DNA of 64,000 bases from Oceanimonas smirnovii ATCC BAA-899 (GTDB lineage: Bacteria > Pseudomonadota > Gammaproteobacteria > Enterobacterales > Aeromonadaceae): contig NZ_KB908456.1 in assembly GCF_000381965.1 (NCBI RefSeq), positions 217,559 to 281,558 of the forward strand, written 5' to 3'. Numbering within the stretch: position 1 is the stretch's first letter; every line of letters starts with the position of its first letter. The translations under genes and the position numbers were made by a program. The notes below the pieces were generated by a model. The model ran no database searches. It was not told the DNA's origin and saw only the letters and a program-made list of their open reading frames with translations. Below are positions 37,224 to 47,203 of this stretch, in pieces.

Positions 37224-37280
37224 CCCCAATAAATTGGGGCCTACAGTGGGCCGTCATTCCGGCCTTCGCCGGAATGACGG
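37224..37280. repeat. Two hairpins in the pspF leader (REP-like)
   Basis: CCCCAAT-AA-ATTGGGG (37224-37239) and a perfect 13-bp stem CCGTCATTCCGGC (37251-37263) / GCCGGAATGACGG (37268-37280) with loop CTTC. The second ends 18 nt before the pspF ATG, so it would be within the mRNA leader. Its GTCATTCCGG core relates it to the repeats at 6868 and 47041. Confidence 0.65.
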
Positions 37281-37298
37281 CATAAAGGCAGTATAAAT

Positions 37299-38291
<993 letters not shown>

Positions 38292-38293
38292 AC

Positions 38294-39892
38294 ATGCGTT
38301 ACTGGCTATGCTGGCTGATTGCCCTGCTGCTGGCAGGATGTGATGACAGTGACCAACAACTGGTAAAGGAAAGCCTGCTTTACTGTGCAGAAGGTGCGCC
38401 TTTTACCTTTAACCCGCAACTGGCCGCGTCCACTCAGACTCTGGATGCCACCGCTCATCAGCTTTACGACCGCCTGCTTGATATCAACCCCGACAACCTG
38501 CAACCCATGCCGGCCCTGGCCACTCACTGGGAACGAAGCGAAGACGGCCTGCGCTATCGCTTTACCCTGCGCCCGGGGGTTCAGTTCCATACCACGCGCT
38601 GGTTCACCCCCACGCGGCCACTGAATGCCGACGATGTGGTGTTCAGCTATCAGCGGCTGATCAATAACAATCATCCTTTTCACAGCCTCAGCGGCGGCCA
38701 TTACCCGTTTTTCGACAGCATAGGCCTGAGTGAACTGGTCACCGACGTGCGGGCCCTTGGCCCGCGGCAAGTTGAGTTTGTGCTGAGCCGGCCCAATGCC
38801 TCTTTTATTACCAGTCTGGCTACCGACTATGGCGTAATTTTGTCGGCAGAATATGCCGCTCAGCTGCTTGAAGCCGGCACGCCCGAGCTGATAGATCAGA
38901 AGCCCGTGGGCACAGGGCCTTTTTATCTGGCCCAGTACCGCATTGACGACTTTATTCGTTATTACCGCCATTCAGGCTACTGGCGGGGCAATGTGGCGCT
39001 GAATCAGCTGGTGTTTGATATCACACCCAAATCGTCCAAACGGCTGGCCAAGCTGCTTACCGGCGAGTGCGATGTGATGGCGCATCCGGGGGCCAGTCAG
39101 ATATCAGTGATTAAGCAGCACAAAGAGCTGGTGCTGGATCAGGCCACCGGTATGAATGTGTCTGTGCTGGCGCTGAACACCCAAAAAGCCCCCTTTAATG
39201 ATGTGCGGGTGCGCAAGGCGCTGGCCCTGGCGCTGTCGCGCGATGATATTTTGCAGGCGGTATATTTTGGTATCGGCTCTCAGGCCGAGTCGGTGCTGCC
39301 ACCGGTATCCTGGGGTTATGATCCCAATATTTTAATGCCTCTGCCCGATGCAGAGCGCGCCCGCTGGCTGCTGGAACAGGCAGGCCTGCAAAACGGCTTT
39401 ACCATGACGCTGCTGGTGCCGGCCGGCAGTCGCAGCTATAACCCCGACGGCCTGAAAACCGGCCAGCTTATTCAGCGCCGGCTGGGGGAGCTGGGCATTA
39501 CCGTGCGGCTGCAAAACCTGGAAGAGCAAATTTTGCGCCGGGAGCTGCAGACCGGTGAGCAGGATGCGGTGCTCACCGGCTGGTCGGCGGATAACCCGGA
39601 TCCCGACAATATGCTGCATAACCTGCTCAGCTGTCAGGCCATTGCCGGTGGCACCAATGCCAGCCGCTGGTGTAACCCGCTGTTTGAACATCAGTTGTCG
39701 GCCGCGCTTACTGCCCCCACCTTAAGCCAGCGCATCGGCTTTTATCACAACGCTCAGGAAATTGTGTATCAGGATATGCCGCTTATTCCCCTTAATCACA
39801 CCCTCAAGCTGCAGGCTCACCGGCACAATGTAAAAGGCCTGCAACTGCAGCCCTATGGCGGCGTGGTGCTTTACCGGGCATACAAGGAGTAG
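38294..39892 (+). CDS. sapA: Peptide ABC transporter binding protein SapA
   Basis: 532 residues, SBP_bac_5 (oligopeptide-type). The signal peptide ends in a lipobox LLAGC with Cys 16, so it is predicted to be a lipoprotein. The family markers GAPFTFNPQLAAS, YDRLLDINPDNLQPMPALATHWERS, KPVGTGPFYLAQYR and GWSADNPDPDNMLHNLLSC are present. It is the solute-recognition part of the Sap system for antimicrobial peptides, haem or polyamines (putrescine), depending on species. Confidence 0.92.
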   Translation: MRYWLCWLIALLLAGCDDSDQQLVKESLLYCAEGAPFTFNPQLAASTQTLDATAHQLYDRLLDINPDNLQPMPALATHWERSEDGLRYRFTLRPGVQFHTTRWFTPTRPLNADDVVFSYQRLINNNHPFHSLSGGHYPFFDSIGLSELVTDVRALGPRQVEFVLSRPNASFITSLATDYGVILSAEYAAQLLEAGTPELIDQKPVGTGPFYLAQYRIDDFIRYYRHSGYWRGNVALNQLVFDITPKSSKRLAKLLTGECDVMAHPGASQISVIKQHKELVLDQATGMNVSVLALNTQKAPFNDVRVRKALALALSRDDILQAVYFGIGSQAESVLPPVSWGYDPNILMPLPDAERARWLLEQAGLQNGFTMTLLVPAGSRSYNPDGLKTGQLIQRRLGELGITVRLQNLEEQILRRELQTGEQDAVLTGWSADNPDPDNMLHNLLSCQAIAGGTNASRWCNPLFEHQLSAALTAPTLSQRIGFYHNAQEIVYQDMPLIPLNHTLKLQAHRHNVKGLQLQPYGGVVLYRAYKE

Positions 39893-39894
39893 CC

Positions 39895-40857
39895 ATGCTG
39901 ATTTACTTGCTGCGACGTTTAAACCTGCTGATAAGCACACTGGTGTTGCTGACGCTGATTGCCTACGGGCTGGAGTTCCGGCTGCTGCAGCAGGGCAACA
40001 GCGATTTCTGGCACGGCTACTGGCGTTTTTTACAGGCACTGATGGCAGGTGATTTCGGCATTTCCAGTGCCACCGGCCTGCCGGTGCTGGGGGCCCTGGG
40101 GCAGTATTTTCCCGCCACCCTGGAGCTGTGTCTGGCCGCCTTTATTATCTCGCTGGCAGTGGGAGTCCCCCTGGGCACACTGGCGGCCATTCGTCAGGGC
40201 TGCTGGCAGGATACCCTGATCATGACAGGTACTTTGGTGGGCTATTCGGTACCGGTGTTCTGGCTGGGGCTGCTGCTGGTCATGCTGTTTTCCCTGCATC
40301 TGGGCTGGTTGCCGGTATCGGGTCAGCTCAGCCTGCTGTATGAAATTCGCCCGGTCACCGGCATCATGACCATAGACACACTGCTCACCGAGCATCCTCA
40401 CCGCTGGGAGTCGTTTCTCAATGCCCTGCGCCACCTTGTGCTGCCGGCACTGGTGCTGTCCATCGTGCCCACCACCGAAGTGATTCGCCAAATTCGCAGC
40501 GCCCTGCTGGAAGTGCTGAAGCAAAACTATATTCGTGCCGCCCTGACCAAGGGCTTCAGTGATACTCATGTGGTGCTGCGTCACGGCCTGCGCAATGCCT
40601 TTCCCATGGCCATTCCCACCCTGGGGCTGCAGTTCGGTACTGTGCTGACCTCAGCCATGATGACCGAAATTGTATTTGACTGGCCCGGACTGGGACGCTG
40701 GCTGGTTACCAGTATTTCCCTGCAGGACTATGCCGCCATCAAGGGCGGCACCCTGGCCATTGCTACCTTTACCATAGTGGCCAGTGTGGGCATGGATATT
40801 CTCTCAACCCTGATCTACCCCAGCAGAAGGAAAGCCATTTATGCCAGCCAGGGCTAA
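39895..40857 (+). CDS. sapB: Sap ABC transporter permease SapB
   Basis: 320 residues, DppB-type permease. Six membrane helices and the coupling EAA loop LEVLKQNYIRAALTKGFSDTHVVLRHGLRNA, with an early TVLGALG-type filter. It starts 2 nt after sapA and overlaps sapC by 17 nt. Confidence 0.93.
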   Translation: MLIYLLRRLNLLISTLVLLTLIAYGLEFRLLQQGNSDFWHGYWRFLQALMAGDFGISSATGLPVLGALGQYFPATLELCLAAFIISLAVGVPLGTLAAIRQGCWQDTLIMTGTLVGYSVPVFWLGLLLVMLFSLHLGWLPVSGQLSLLYEIRPVTGIMTIDTLLTEHPHRWESFLNALRHLVLPALVLSIVPTTEVIRQIRSALLEVLKQNYIRAALTKGFSDTHVVLRHGLRNAFPMAIPTLGLQFGTVLTSAMMTEIVFDWPGLGRWLVTSISLQDYAAIKGGTLAIATFTIVASVGMDILSTLIYPSRRKAIYASQG

Positions 40858-41734
40858 CATCTATCCCGAGCTGCAGGTGCGCTCCCCCCGGGAGCGGGCC
40901 TGGCAGCTGTTTCGCCAGAACACTCTGGCCATGATCGGCCTGTGGGGGTTGGGTATTTTATGCGTCTTTACTCTTATCGGCCCCTGGCTGGCACCCTATG
41001 CCCCTTATGAGCAGTTCAGTCAGGCACTGCTGCTGCCACCGTCCTGGTCTGACCATGGCAATGTAGACTTTTTTCTCGGCACCGACGATCTGGGCCGGGA
41101 CATGCTGTCACGGCTGATCAATGGTGCCCGGCTGACCTTTGGCAATGCGGTATTGATTGTTGCCGTGGCCATGCTATTCGGTACTGCCATCGGTATTCTC
41201 GGCGGCATGAGCCGGGGCCTGAAGGCCAGCATTCTCAATCATCTGCTCGATACCCTTTTGTCCATTCCGTCTTTGCTGCTGGCCATTATTTTTGTGGCCA
41301 TTCTGGGGCCGGGTCTGTTCAACACGCTTATCGCCATTACCCTGGCCCTGATCCCGCAATATATTCGCGCCACCTACAATGCGGTGTCGGAAGAAATGCA
41401 AAAGGAATATATCACCGCCATTCGACTCGACGGAGCCAACGCCTGGCGCATTCTGCGCTTTGGCATAGTGCCCAACTTAAGCGATACCCTGATAAGCCAG
41501 ACCACCCGGGCGCTGTCGGCGGCCATTCTGGATATTACCGCCGTGGGCTTTCTTGGGCTGGGTGCCCAGCCGCCAAGGCCGGAGTGGGGGGCCATGTTGT
41601 CGGATGCCATGGATCTGGTGTTTCTGGCCCCCTGGACCGTGACATTGCCGGGACTGGCCATACTGTTCAGTGTGCTGGTGGTGAACATGGTGGGAGAAGG
41701 CCTGCGCCAGGCCATTAATGAGGTAATGGACTGA
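40841..41734 (+). CDS. sapC: Sap ABC transporter permease SapC
   Basis: 297 residues, DppC-type permease. The N-terminal single helix is followed by [20 protein letters not shown], a landmark of this family, five more helices and an EAA loop ([29 protein letters not shown]). Overlaps sapB by 17 nt and shares one base with sapD. Confidence 0.94.
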   Translation: MPARANIYPELQVRSPRERAWQLFRQNTLAMIGLWGLGILCVFTLIGPWLAPYAPYEQFSQALLLPPSWSDHGNVDFFLGTDDLGRDMLSRLINGARLTFGNAVLIVAVAMLFGTAIGILGGMSRGLKASILNHLLDTLLSIPSLLLAIIFVAILGPGLFNTLIAITLALIPQYIRATYNAVSEEMQKEYITAIRLDGANAWRILRFGIVPNLSDTLISQTTRALSAAILDITAVGFLGLGAQPPRPEWGAMLSDAMDLVFLAPWTVTLPGLAILFSVLVVNMVGEGLRQAINEVMD

Positions 41735-42735
41735 TGCCGCTGCTGGATATTCGCAATCTTACCATTGAAATTGATACACCTCAGGGCATGGTCAAGGCGG
41801 TAGATAAATTCAGCCTCACCCTGGCCCATGGCGAAATTCGTGGTCTGGTGGGCGAGTCGGGCTCAGGCAAGAGCCTGGTGGCCCAGACCATCGCCGGTAT
41901 CGACAGAGACACCTGGCGGGTGACCGCCGATCGCATGTATCTGGATAACGTGGATCTGCAGAGTCTGTCGTCCAAAGAGCGGCGGCTGCTGATGGGCCGG
42001 GACATGGCCATGATTTTTCAGGAGCCGGCCGCCAGCCTGGATCCGTCCGAGAAAATTGGTGCCCAGCTGGTGGAAGCCATTCCGTCCCGCAGTTTTCGCG
42101 GAAAATGGTGGCAGCGCTGGCACTGGCGGCGCAATCAGGCCATTGGCCTGCTGCACCGGGTGGGCATTCGGGATCATAAGATGATTATGAACGCCTATCC
42201 GTTTCAGCTCTCCGACGGCGAATGCCAGAAAGTGATGATTGCCATGGCCATTGCCAACGAGCCCAAGCTGCTGGTGGCCGACGAGCCCACCAACGCCATG
42301 GAGGCCACCAATCAGGCGCAGATTTTCCGGCTGCTGGAGCGGGTTAACAAGCTGTCGGGCACCACCATTTTGCTGATTGGCAACGACATCACCAGCTTTG
42401 CCCGGCTCACTCACAATATTACCGTTATGTATTGCGGTCAGGCGGTGGAGTCGGGCCCGCGGGACCAGTTATTGTCCCGGCCTCATCATCCTTACACCGA
42501 TGCCCTGCTGCGCATGATGCCGGATCTGGATGGCACCCTGCCCCACAAGTCACGGCTTAATACCCTGCCCGGCGTGATTCCGCCACTGCAGAGCCTGCCC
42601 ATTGGCTGCCGGCTGGGGCCCCGCTGCCCCCGGGCCCAGCGCCACTGCGTGGTAGCCCCGCCCCTGTCGCGCTATAAGGGACAAAGCTATTACTGCCACT
42701 TTCCTCTTAATATGCCAGAGGATAAAAAGAAATGA
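41734..42735 (+). CDS. sapD: Sap ABC transporter ATP-binding protein SapD
   Basis: 333 residues. Walker [10 protein letters not shown]-loop MIFQEP, signature LSDGECQKV (in place of LSGGQ), Walker B LLVADEPT, plus the C-terminal oligopeptide/dipeptide-ABC cysteine region ([14 protein letters not shown], an iron-sulfur-type cluster). SapD also supports Trk potassium transport in E. coli. Overlaps sapF by ATGA. Confidence 0.94.
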   Translation: MPLLDIRNLTIEIDTPQGMVKAVDKFSLTLAHGEIRGLVGESGSGKSLVAQTIAGIDRDTWRVTADRMYLDNVDLQSLSSKERRLLMGRDMAMIFQEPAASLDPSEKIGAQLVEAIPSRSFRGKWWQRWHWRRNQAIGLLHRVGIRDHKMIMNAYPFQLSDGECQKVMIAMAIANEPKLLVADEPTNAMEATNQAQIFRLLERVNKLSGTTILLIGNDITSFARLTHNITVMYCGQAVESGPRDQLLSRPHHPYTDALLRMMPDLDGTLPHKSRLNTLPGVIPPLQSLPIGCRLGPRCPRAQRHCVVAPPLSRYKGQSYYCHFPLNMPEDKKK

Positions 42736-43532
42736 GTCAGGCACCGTTGCTGAAAGTGGATAATCTGAGCAAGGTTTACGTGAACCATACCGGACTGTTT
42801 CGCAAGACAGTAAAAACTGCTTTCTATCCGTTGTCATTCACGCTGGAGCGGGGCCAGACCCTGGCGCTGATGGGCGATGCCGGCTCGGGTAAAAGCAGCC
42901 TGGCCAAGGTGCTGGCGGGGGTACTGCCGCCCACCCAGGGCAGCATTTTTATCAACGGCGAAAAAATTGAAGCCCATGACTATAAAAAGCGCTGTCAGCT
43001 TATTCGTATGATTTTTCAGGATCCCAACACGGCGCTTAACCCCCGCAGCCGCATTGGTCAGATCCTGGAAGCCCCGCTGTTACTGAACACAGCGCTTGAT
43101 GCCGAGCAACGGGAAGCGCTGATCATAGACACACTGCGCATGGTGGGCCTGCTGGCAGAGCACACTCACTTTTATCCGCAAATGTTTTCTACCGGACAAA
43201 AACAGCGGGTGGCCCTGGCCCGGGCGCTGATCCTCTCCCCCAATATTATTGTGGCGGACGAGGCCATCTCCAACCTGGATATTTCGGTACGCTCGCAGAT
43301 CATCAACCTGCTGCTGAGCCTGCAGGACGAGCTAGCGCTGTCTTATGTGCTGGTGGCCAACGATCTGGGGGTGGTACGCCATATCAGTGATCAGGTGATC
43401 CTGATGCACGAAGGCAATGTGGTGGAAGCGGGCCCCAGCCACAAGGTGCTGAACAACCCGCAAAGCGAGCAGGCAGAGCGCCTGCTGCAGAGTTATAACA
43501 ACGAATACCGCTGGCAGCCAGCCACCGGTTAA
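42732..43532 (+). CDS. sapF: Sap ABC transporter ATP-binding protein SapF
   Basis: 266 residues. Walker [11 protein letters not shown]-loop [14 protein letters not shown], signature [14 protein letters not shown], Walker [13 protein letters not shown]. It forms the ATPase pair with SapD. It is the last gene of pspF-sapABCDF; its stop overlaps the stop of the convergent SDR gene (43529-43532), leaving no room for a terminator. Confidence 0.94.
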   Translation: MSQAPLLKVDNLSKVYVNHTGLFRKTVKTAFYPLSFTLERGQTLALMGDAGSGKSSLAKVLAGVLPPTQGSIFINGEKIEAHDYKKRCQLIRMIFQDPNTALNPRSRIGQILEAPLLLNTALDAEQREALIIDTLRMVGLLAEHTHFYPQMFSTGQKQRVALARALILSPNIIVADEAISNLDISVRSQIINLLLSLQDELALSYVLVANDLGVVRHISDQVILMHEGNVVEAGPSHKVLNNPQSEQAERLLQSYNNEYRWQPATG

Positions 43533-44305
43533 TCCAGGGTCTGCACCCCGCCGCCGTTTACAAACAAAGTCTGGCCGCTCACCCAGCGAGAAATGGGTGC
43601 CGCAAAGTAGAGCACGGCACCGGCAATGTCTTCCGCCTCGCCCAGCCGCTTGAGCGGCGTGTGTGCCAGCATGCTGGCCTCAATTTCCGGGGTCAGCACC
43701 GAGGCCAGTGCATCGGTACGCACAGCTCCCGGGCCCACGGCGTTCACGCGAATGCCCGCTGGTCCGTAGTCAAAGGCCAGGTTGGCGGTCATATGGTTAA
43801 TGGCAGCCTTGGACGAGGCATAGGCACTGATGGCCGGACTTTTGTTGATGGAGCTCATGGACGACATATTAATGATGGAGCCGTAGCCGGCGTTTTCCAT
43901 GTGCGGCGCACACAGCTGGGCCAGCCGCCAGTTGCTGAACACATTCAGCTCAAAAGTGCGGGCAAACTGCTCCACCGTAAGGGTGGCAGGGCTTTCACGG
44001 CCGGCACCGCCGCCGCCCACATTGTTCACCAAAATATTAATTTGGCCGTATTCCGCCAGCGTCTTATCCACCAGGGCGACCAGCTCTTCGTCTTTGGTGA
44101 CGTTGCAGGCCAGCGCCAGCGCCTTACCACCTTCCTTGCGAATTTCTTCTGCAGTGGCTTCAGCCGCTTCCAGCTTGAGATCCGCCACCACCACGCTGGC
44201 ACCAAACGCCGCCAGCATTTTGCTGCAGCCCTTGCCAATGCCGTTGGCACCGCCGGTAATAATGGCCACTTTGCCGCTCAGATCAAATAATTCAGCAGGT
44301 TTCAT
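43529..44305 (-). CDS. SDR oxidoreductase, 7-alpha-hydroxysteroid dehydrogenase-like
   Basis: 258 residues, classical short-chain dehydrogenase. Cofactor motif TGGANGIGKG near 18-27, NNVGGGGAG (NNAG equivalent), active-site Ser followed by SAYASSKAAI (YxxxK), and PGAVRTDAL. The downstream sequence TPLKRLGEAEDIAGAVLYFAAPISRWVSGQ...GGGVQ strongly resembles E. coli HdhA. The true substrate in this bacterium is unknown. It lies 11 nt downstream of a secreted serine hydrolase on the same strand, so the two likely act on the same compound. Confidence 0.85.
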   Translation of the reverse strand: MKPAELFDLSGKVAIITGGANGIGKGCSKMLAAFGASVVVADLKLEAAEATAEEIRKEGGKALALACNVTKDEELVALVDKTLAEYGQINILVNNVGGGGAGRESPATLTVEQFARTFELNVFSNWRLAQLCAPHMENAGYGSIINMSSMSSINKSPAISAYASSKAAINHMTANLAFDYGPAGIRVNAVGPGAVRTDALASVLTPEIEASMLAHTPLKRLGEAEDIAGAVLYFAAPISRWVSGQTLFVNGGGVQTLD

Positions 44306-44316
44306 ATGTGCTCCTG

Positions 44317-45630
44317 TTATTGAGTTTTAACCGACATCAGATGATCGGCCACCGCCTGATAGGCCGGAAGTGAATAGGGATCGTTTGCCCCGTTGGCCGC
44401 CACCGGATGGGACGCAAAGCGCACCAGCACCATTTCCGCGGCGGGGTCGATATAAATGGTCTGACCATGTACGCCCCGGGCAGCAAAGGCACCATTATCG
44501 TTGTGGGTTATCCACCACATATTGCGATAGGACCAGTCTTTCAGCTTATCAAAACCGGCTTTGGCAAAGGCTGCCTGACTGCCCCCCCGTTCAATATCTT
44601 CAATAGCGGCAGCCGGAATAATCTGCTCTCCCTGCCAGCGCCCCTTATTGCGCACCAGCTCACCAAAGCGAGCCATATCCCGCAGGCCGGCACTCAGGCC
44701 ACCGCCGGCAAAGGGCGTGCCCAGCTCATCTACCTGATAATAAGCGCTCTGCTCCATACCCAGCCGTTGCCAGATACGCTGAGACAATTGTTCGGCCACC
44801 GACTGACCCGCTACCCGGGCAATTACCCAGCCGAGGGCGTCGCTGTTCACGGTTTTATAGCCAAAGGCATCACCATGCTCACCCTGCTTTTGTACGCCGG
44901 TCAGGTATTCAAAGTAGCCTACCGGGCCGGTATAGCCATCCGGCTTGGGCCAGGGGCTGCCGGCGGCAGAGTATTGCCATACTTCCGCATTGGGATCAGC
45001 ATAGTCCTCGCTGTATTGCAGCCCTGTGGTCATGTCCATTAACTGGCGCACTGTGGCATCACCAAAGGCCGACTCCGTCAGCTCCGGCACATAATCTGCG
45101 ACCCGCTTGTTCTCATCCAGCTTGCCTTCCGCCACCAGAATCGCCGCCAGCAAACCGGTAAACGACTTGGTCACCGACATGGCGGCATGCTGGCCATCTT
45201 CTTTCAGGGCACCAGCGTAGCGCTCATACACCACATCACCTCTGTGCAGAATAATGAGGCCATCGGTGTAGTTATGATCAAAGGCCTCGGCAAAGGTCAT
45301 GGACCGGTCACTGCCCCATGGCATAAAGCGCAGGGTGTCGATAACCGGATCCGGACGATAATTCAGCGCCACCGGCGCTTCCAGCCCGCGCGACACATTC
45401 ACTGTGGGTGAAAACTCGCGCATGTGCGCCACACTGTAACGCAGCGCCGGAAACTCGAAAAAAGAGCCGTCGGCAGCCCGCAGCCGCTTATCCGCAGGTG
45501 GCGGAAAACCCTGCATCCAGCCCAGCTTGCCGGGGTCGCTGTCTTCTGCCGACAGCGGTGTTTCTGCCGCCACTGCGGGCAAGACCAGTGCGGCACATAA
45601 AAGCCCCGCTGAATAAATGTGTCCGGTCAT
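44317..45630 (-). CDS. Secreted beta-lactamase-fold serine hydrolase
   Basis: 437 residues from ATG 45630 (GGAGAG 7 nt upstream; upstream in-frame ATGs lack a site). A signal peptide ends at AVA-AE. Class C beta-lactamase-like motifs: SVTK (SxxK nucleophile, in AAMSVTKSFTGLLAAIL), an internal YKTVNSDALGW (Tyr-containing second motif) and HGQTIYIDP (third motif). Similar to 6-aminohexanoate-dimer hydrolases and EstB-type esterases. Probably cleaves an ester or amide in the periplasm. Operon with the SDR gene. Confidence 0.85.
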   Translation of the reverse strand: MTGHIYSAGLLCAALVLPAVAAETPLSAEDSDPGKLGWMQGFPPPADKRLRAADGSFFEFPALRYSVAHMREFSPTVNVSRGLEAPVALNYRPDPVIDTLRFMPWGSDRSMTFAEAFDHNYTDGLIILHRGDVVYERYAGALKEDGQHAAMSVTKSFTGLLAAILVAEGKLDENKRVADYVPELTESAFGDATVRQLMDMTTGLQYSEDYADPNAEVWQYSAAGSPWPKPDGYTGPVGYFEYLTGVQKQGEHGDAFGYKTVNSDALGWVIARVAGQSVAEQLSQRIWQRLGMEQSAYYQVDELGTPFAGGGLSAGLRDMARFGELVRNKGRWQGEQIIPAAAIEDIERGGSQAAFAKAGFDKLKDWSYRNMWWITHNDNGAFAARGVHGQTIYIDPAAEMVLVRFASHPVAANGANDPYSLPAYQAVADHLMSVKTQ

Positions 45631-45751
45631 TATGTCTCTCCGAAAATACAAGCTTGTTCGGGTCAGTATAGACACAGCCACCATTGAAACAGAACGCAAA
45701 GCGCTCATTTTGGGCAGGACGGAGAACGGAGGTAAATGGCGGGAATGGGTG

Positions 45752-45780
45752 AAGAGCCCGGCCTTATCGCCGGCTCTTTT
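45752..45780 (+). terminator. Terminator-like hairpin upstream of the riboswitch
   Basis: AAGAG-C-CCGGC and GCCGGCTCTT pair with one bulged base, followed by TTTT. No gene on this strand ends here. It may be a remnant or may separate the riboswitch transcript from read-through. Confidence 0.4.
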
Positions 45781-45792
45781 CATCTTGGCGGC

Positions 45793-46046
45793 AAGCTGTC
45801 ACAATACGCTCAATCTTGAGGGAGTAATCGTTCGGCACCCAGCCGAAACGGCTGTCAACAATCTCTGAGCAACAAGCTTATGGCAGTCGTGTCCGTTTTG
45901 GATTGATGAGACTCGAGACGCAACCACTCACCGGGCGGGGAGTGTTTACGTCTCGTGTGAATCGGTCCCGCCCTGAAGAGCCCCTTTATGAATGTGTTTA
46001 GCCCGTCAGTTTTTCTGTTTACCCCTGCCGATAGGGGGAGCTTGCC
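45793..46046 (+). promoter_or_regulatory. Candidate yybP-ykoY (Mn2+) riboswitch
   Basis: Aptamer 45793-45880: outer pairing AAGCT/AGCTT (45793-45797 with 45875-45879) and GCTCA/TGAGC (45808-45812 with 45866-45870). The first conserved loop reads GAGGGAGTAATCG (class consensus GGGGAGUAG). The hairpin TTCGGC-ACCCA-GCCGAA (45831-45847) follows, then the second loop CTGTCAACAATCTC (consensus GUCAACAUACUC). Further on, CGAGACG/CGTCTCG (45914-45920 and 45949-45955) encloses CCACTC/GAGTG. At the end, CCCCT/AGGGG (46022-46026 and 46033-46037) buries the Shine-Dalgarno site of the antiporter gene. This suggests translational control by Mn2+. Confidence 0.65.
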
Positions 46047-47021
46047 ATGCTGATGTCTGTTGCAGCCATTGTATTAGGCCTTGCCGTGCTGGTGTGGAGT
46101 GCCGATCGTTTTGTGGACGGTGCCTCGGCCACGGCTCGTTATGCGGGTATGCCGCCGTTGCTGATTGGCATGGTGATAGTGGGTTTTGGTACCTCAGCAC
46201 CGGAAATTGTGGTGTCGGTTATTTCCTCGCTGGAAGGTAATCCCGGGCTGGCACTGGGCAATGCTTATGGCTCCAATATTGCCAATATTGGTCTTATTCT
46301 GGGGATAACAGCACTGATCAGCCCTATTGCCGTGCATTCTCAGGTGCTGCGCAAGGAGCTGCCCATTTTGCTGCTGATCACCCTGCTGTCGCTCAGTTTA
46401 CTGTGGAACGGTATGCTGGCGCGCACTGACGCCATGATGTTGCTGGTGGTATTTGTGTTGCTGATGGCCTGGAGTATTCGCCAGGGGCTGCAAAGCGGTA
46501 AAGACAGCCTGGCCGCAGAGCATGAAAAGGAGCTGGACGAAAATCTGATGAGCCTGAAAATGGCAATTTTCTGGCTGGTAGCCGGCCTGATACTGCTGAT
46601 TGTGAGCTCCCGCTTTCTGGTATGGGGTGCAGTGAATGTGGCACAGGCCTTTGGGGTGAGTGATTTGATCATTGGCCTGACCATTGTTGCCATTGGGACG
46701 TCACTTCCCGAGCTGGCATCGTCCATTGCCGCCATTCGCAAAAATGAGCACGATCTGGCACTGGGTAACGTGATTGGCTCCAACCTGTTCAATACTCTGG
46801 CAGTCGTGGGCCTGGCAGGCGTCATTCATCCGCTGGAAGTGATGCCGGAAGTGATCACCCGTGACTTTGTGGTAATGATAGTGCTGACACTGTCGGTATT
46901 TGTGCTTGGGTTCGGTCTCAAGGGCCGGCAGGGCAGGATTAACCGGCTGGAAGGGGCCTTTTTGCTGGCCGTGTATGTGGCTTATTCCGGCTGGCTGGCC
47001 AGCAGTGTGATAAGCGCGTAA
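46047..47021 (+). CDS. Calcium/sodium (CaCA family) antiporter
   Basis: 324 residues, YrbG-like. Two alpha repeats in inverted orientation: GFGTSAPEIVVSVISSL...GNAYGSNIANIGLILG and AIGTSLPELASSIAAIRKNEHDLALGNVIGSNLFNTL. About 10 membrane helices. GGGGAG 7 nt upstream of ATG 46047, within a hairpin of the candidate riboswitch. CaCA proteins exchange Ca2+ (sometimes Mn2+) for Na+ or H+; the leader argues for Mn2+ export. Confidence 0.92.
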   Translation: MLMSVAAIVLGLAVLVWSADRFVDGASATARYAGMPPLLIGMVIVGFGTSAPEIVVSVISSLEGNPGLALGNAYGSNIANIGLILGITALISPIAVHSQVLRKELPILLLITLLSLSLLWNGMLARTDAMMLLVVFVLLMAWSIRQGLQSGKDSLAAEHEKELDENLMSLKMAIFWLVAGLILLIVSSRFLVWGAVNVAQAFGVSDLIIGLTIVAIGTSLPELASSIAAIRKNEHDLALGNVIGSNLFNTLAVVGLAGVIHPLEVMPEVITRDFVVMIVLTLSVFVLGFGLKGRQGRINRLEGAFLLAVYVAYSGWLASSVISA

Positions 47022-47040
47022 AAATAGGTAAAGCAGCCTT

Positions 47041-47160
47041 AACGTCATTCCGGTACTGAATCCAGTTCAGCATGACGGAGCCGGAATCCACTCTGCATGA
47101 AATTGAGTATGACGCAGAAAAACAGGCTCTATGTGATAGACTCCGGGGCAAGCCCGGAGT
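47041..47160. repeat. Degenerate REP-like repeats and hairpin
   Basis: ACGTCATTCCGG and its inverted relatives (CATGACGGAGCCGGAATCC) form a loose palindrome, and ACTCCGGG-GCAAG-CCCGGAGT (47140-47160) is an 8-bp hairpin. It lies between the convergent antiporter and mmsA genes and probably supplies the transcript ends. No gene. Confidence 0.55.
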
Positions 47161-47203
47161 GACTTGACACTTATATTGCGCGCCATTCCCCACTCCCTGC
47201 TCG

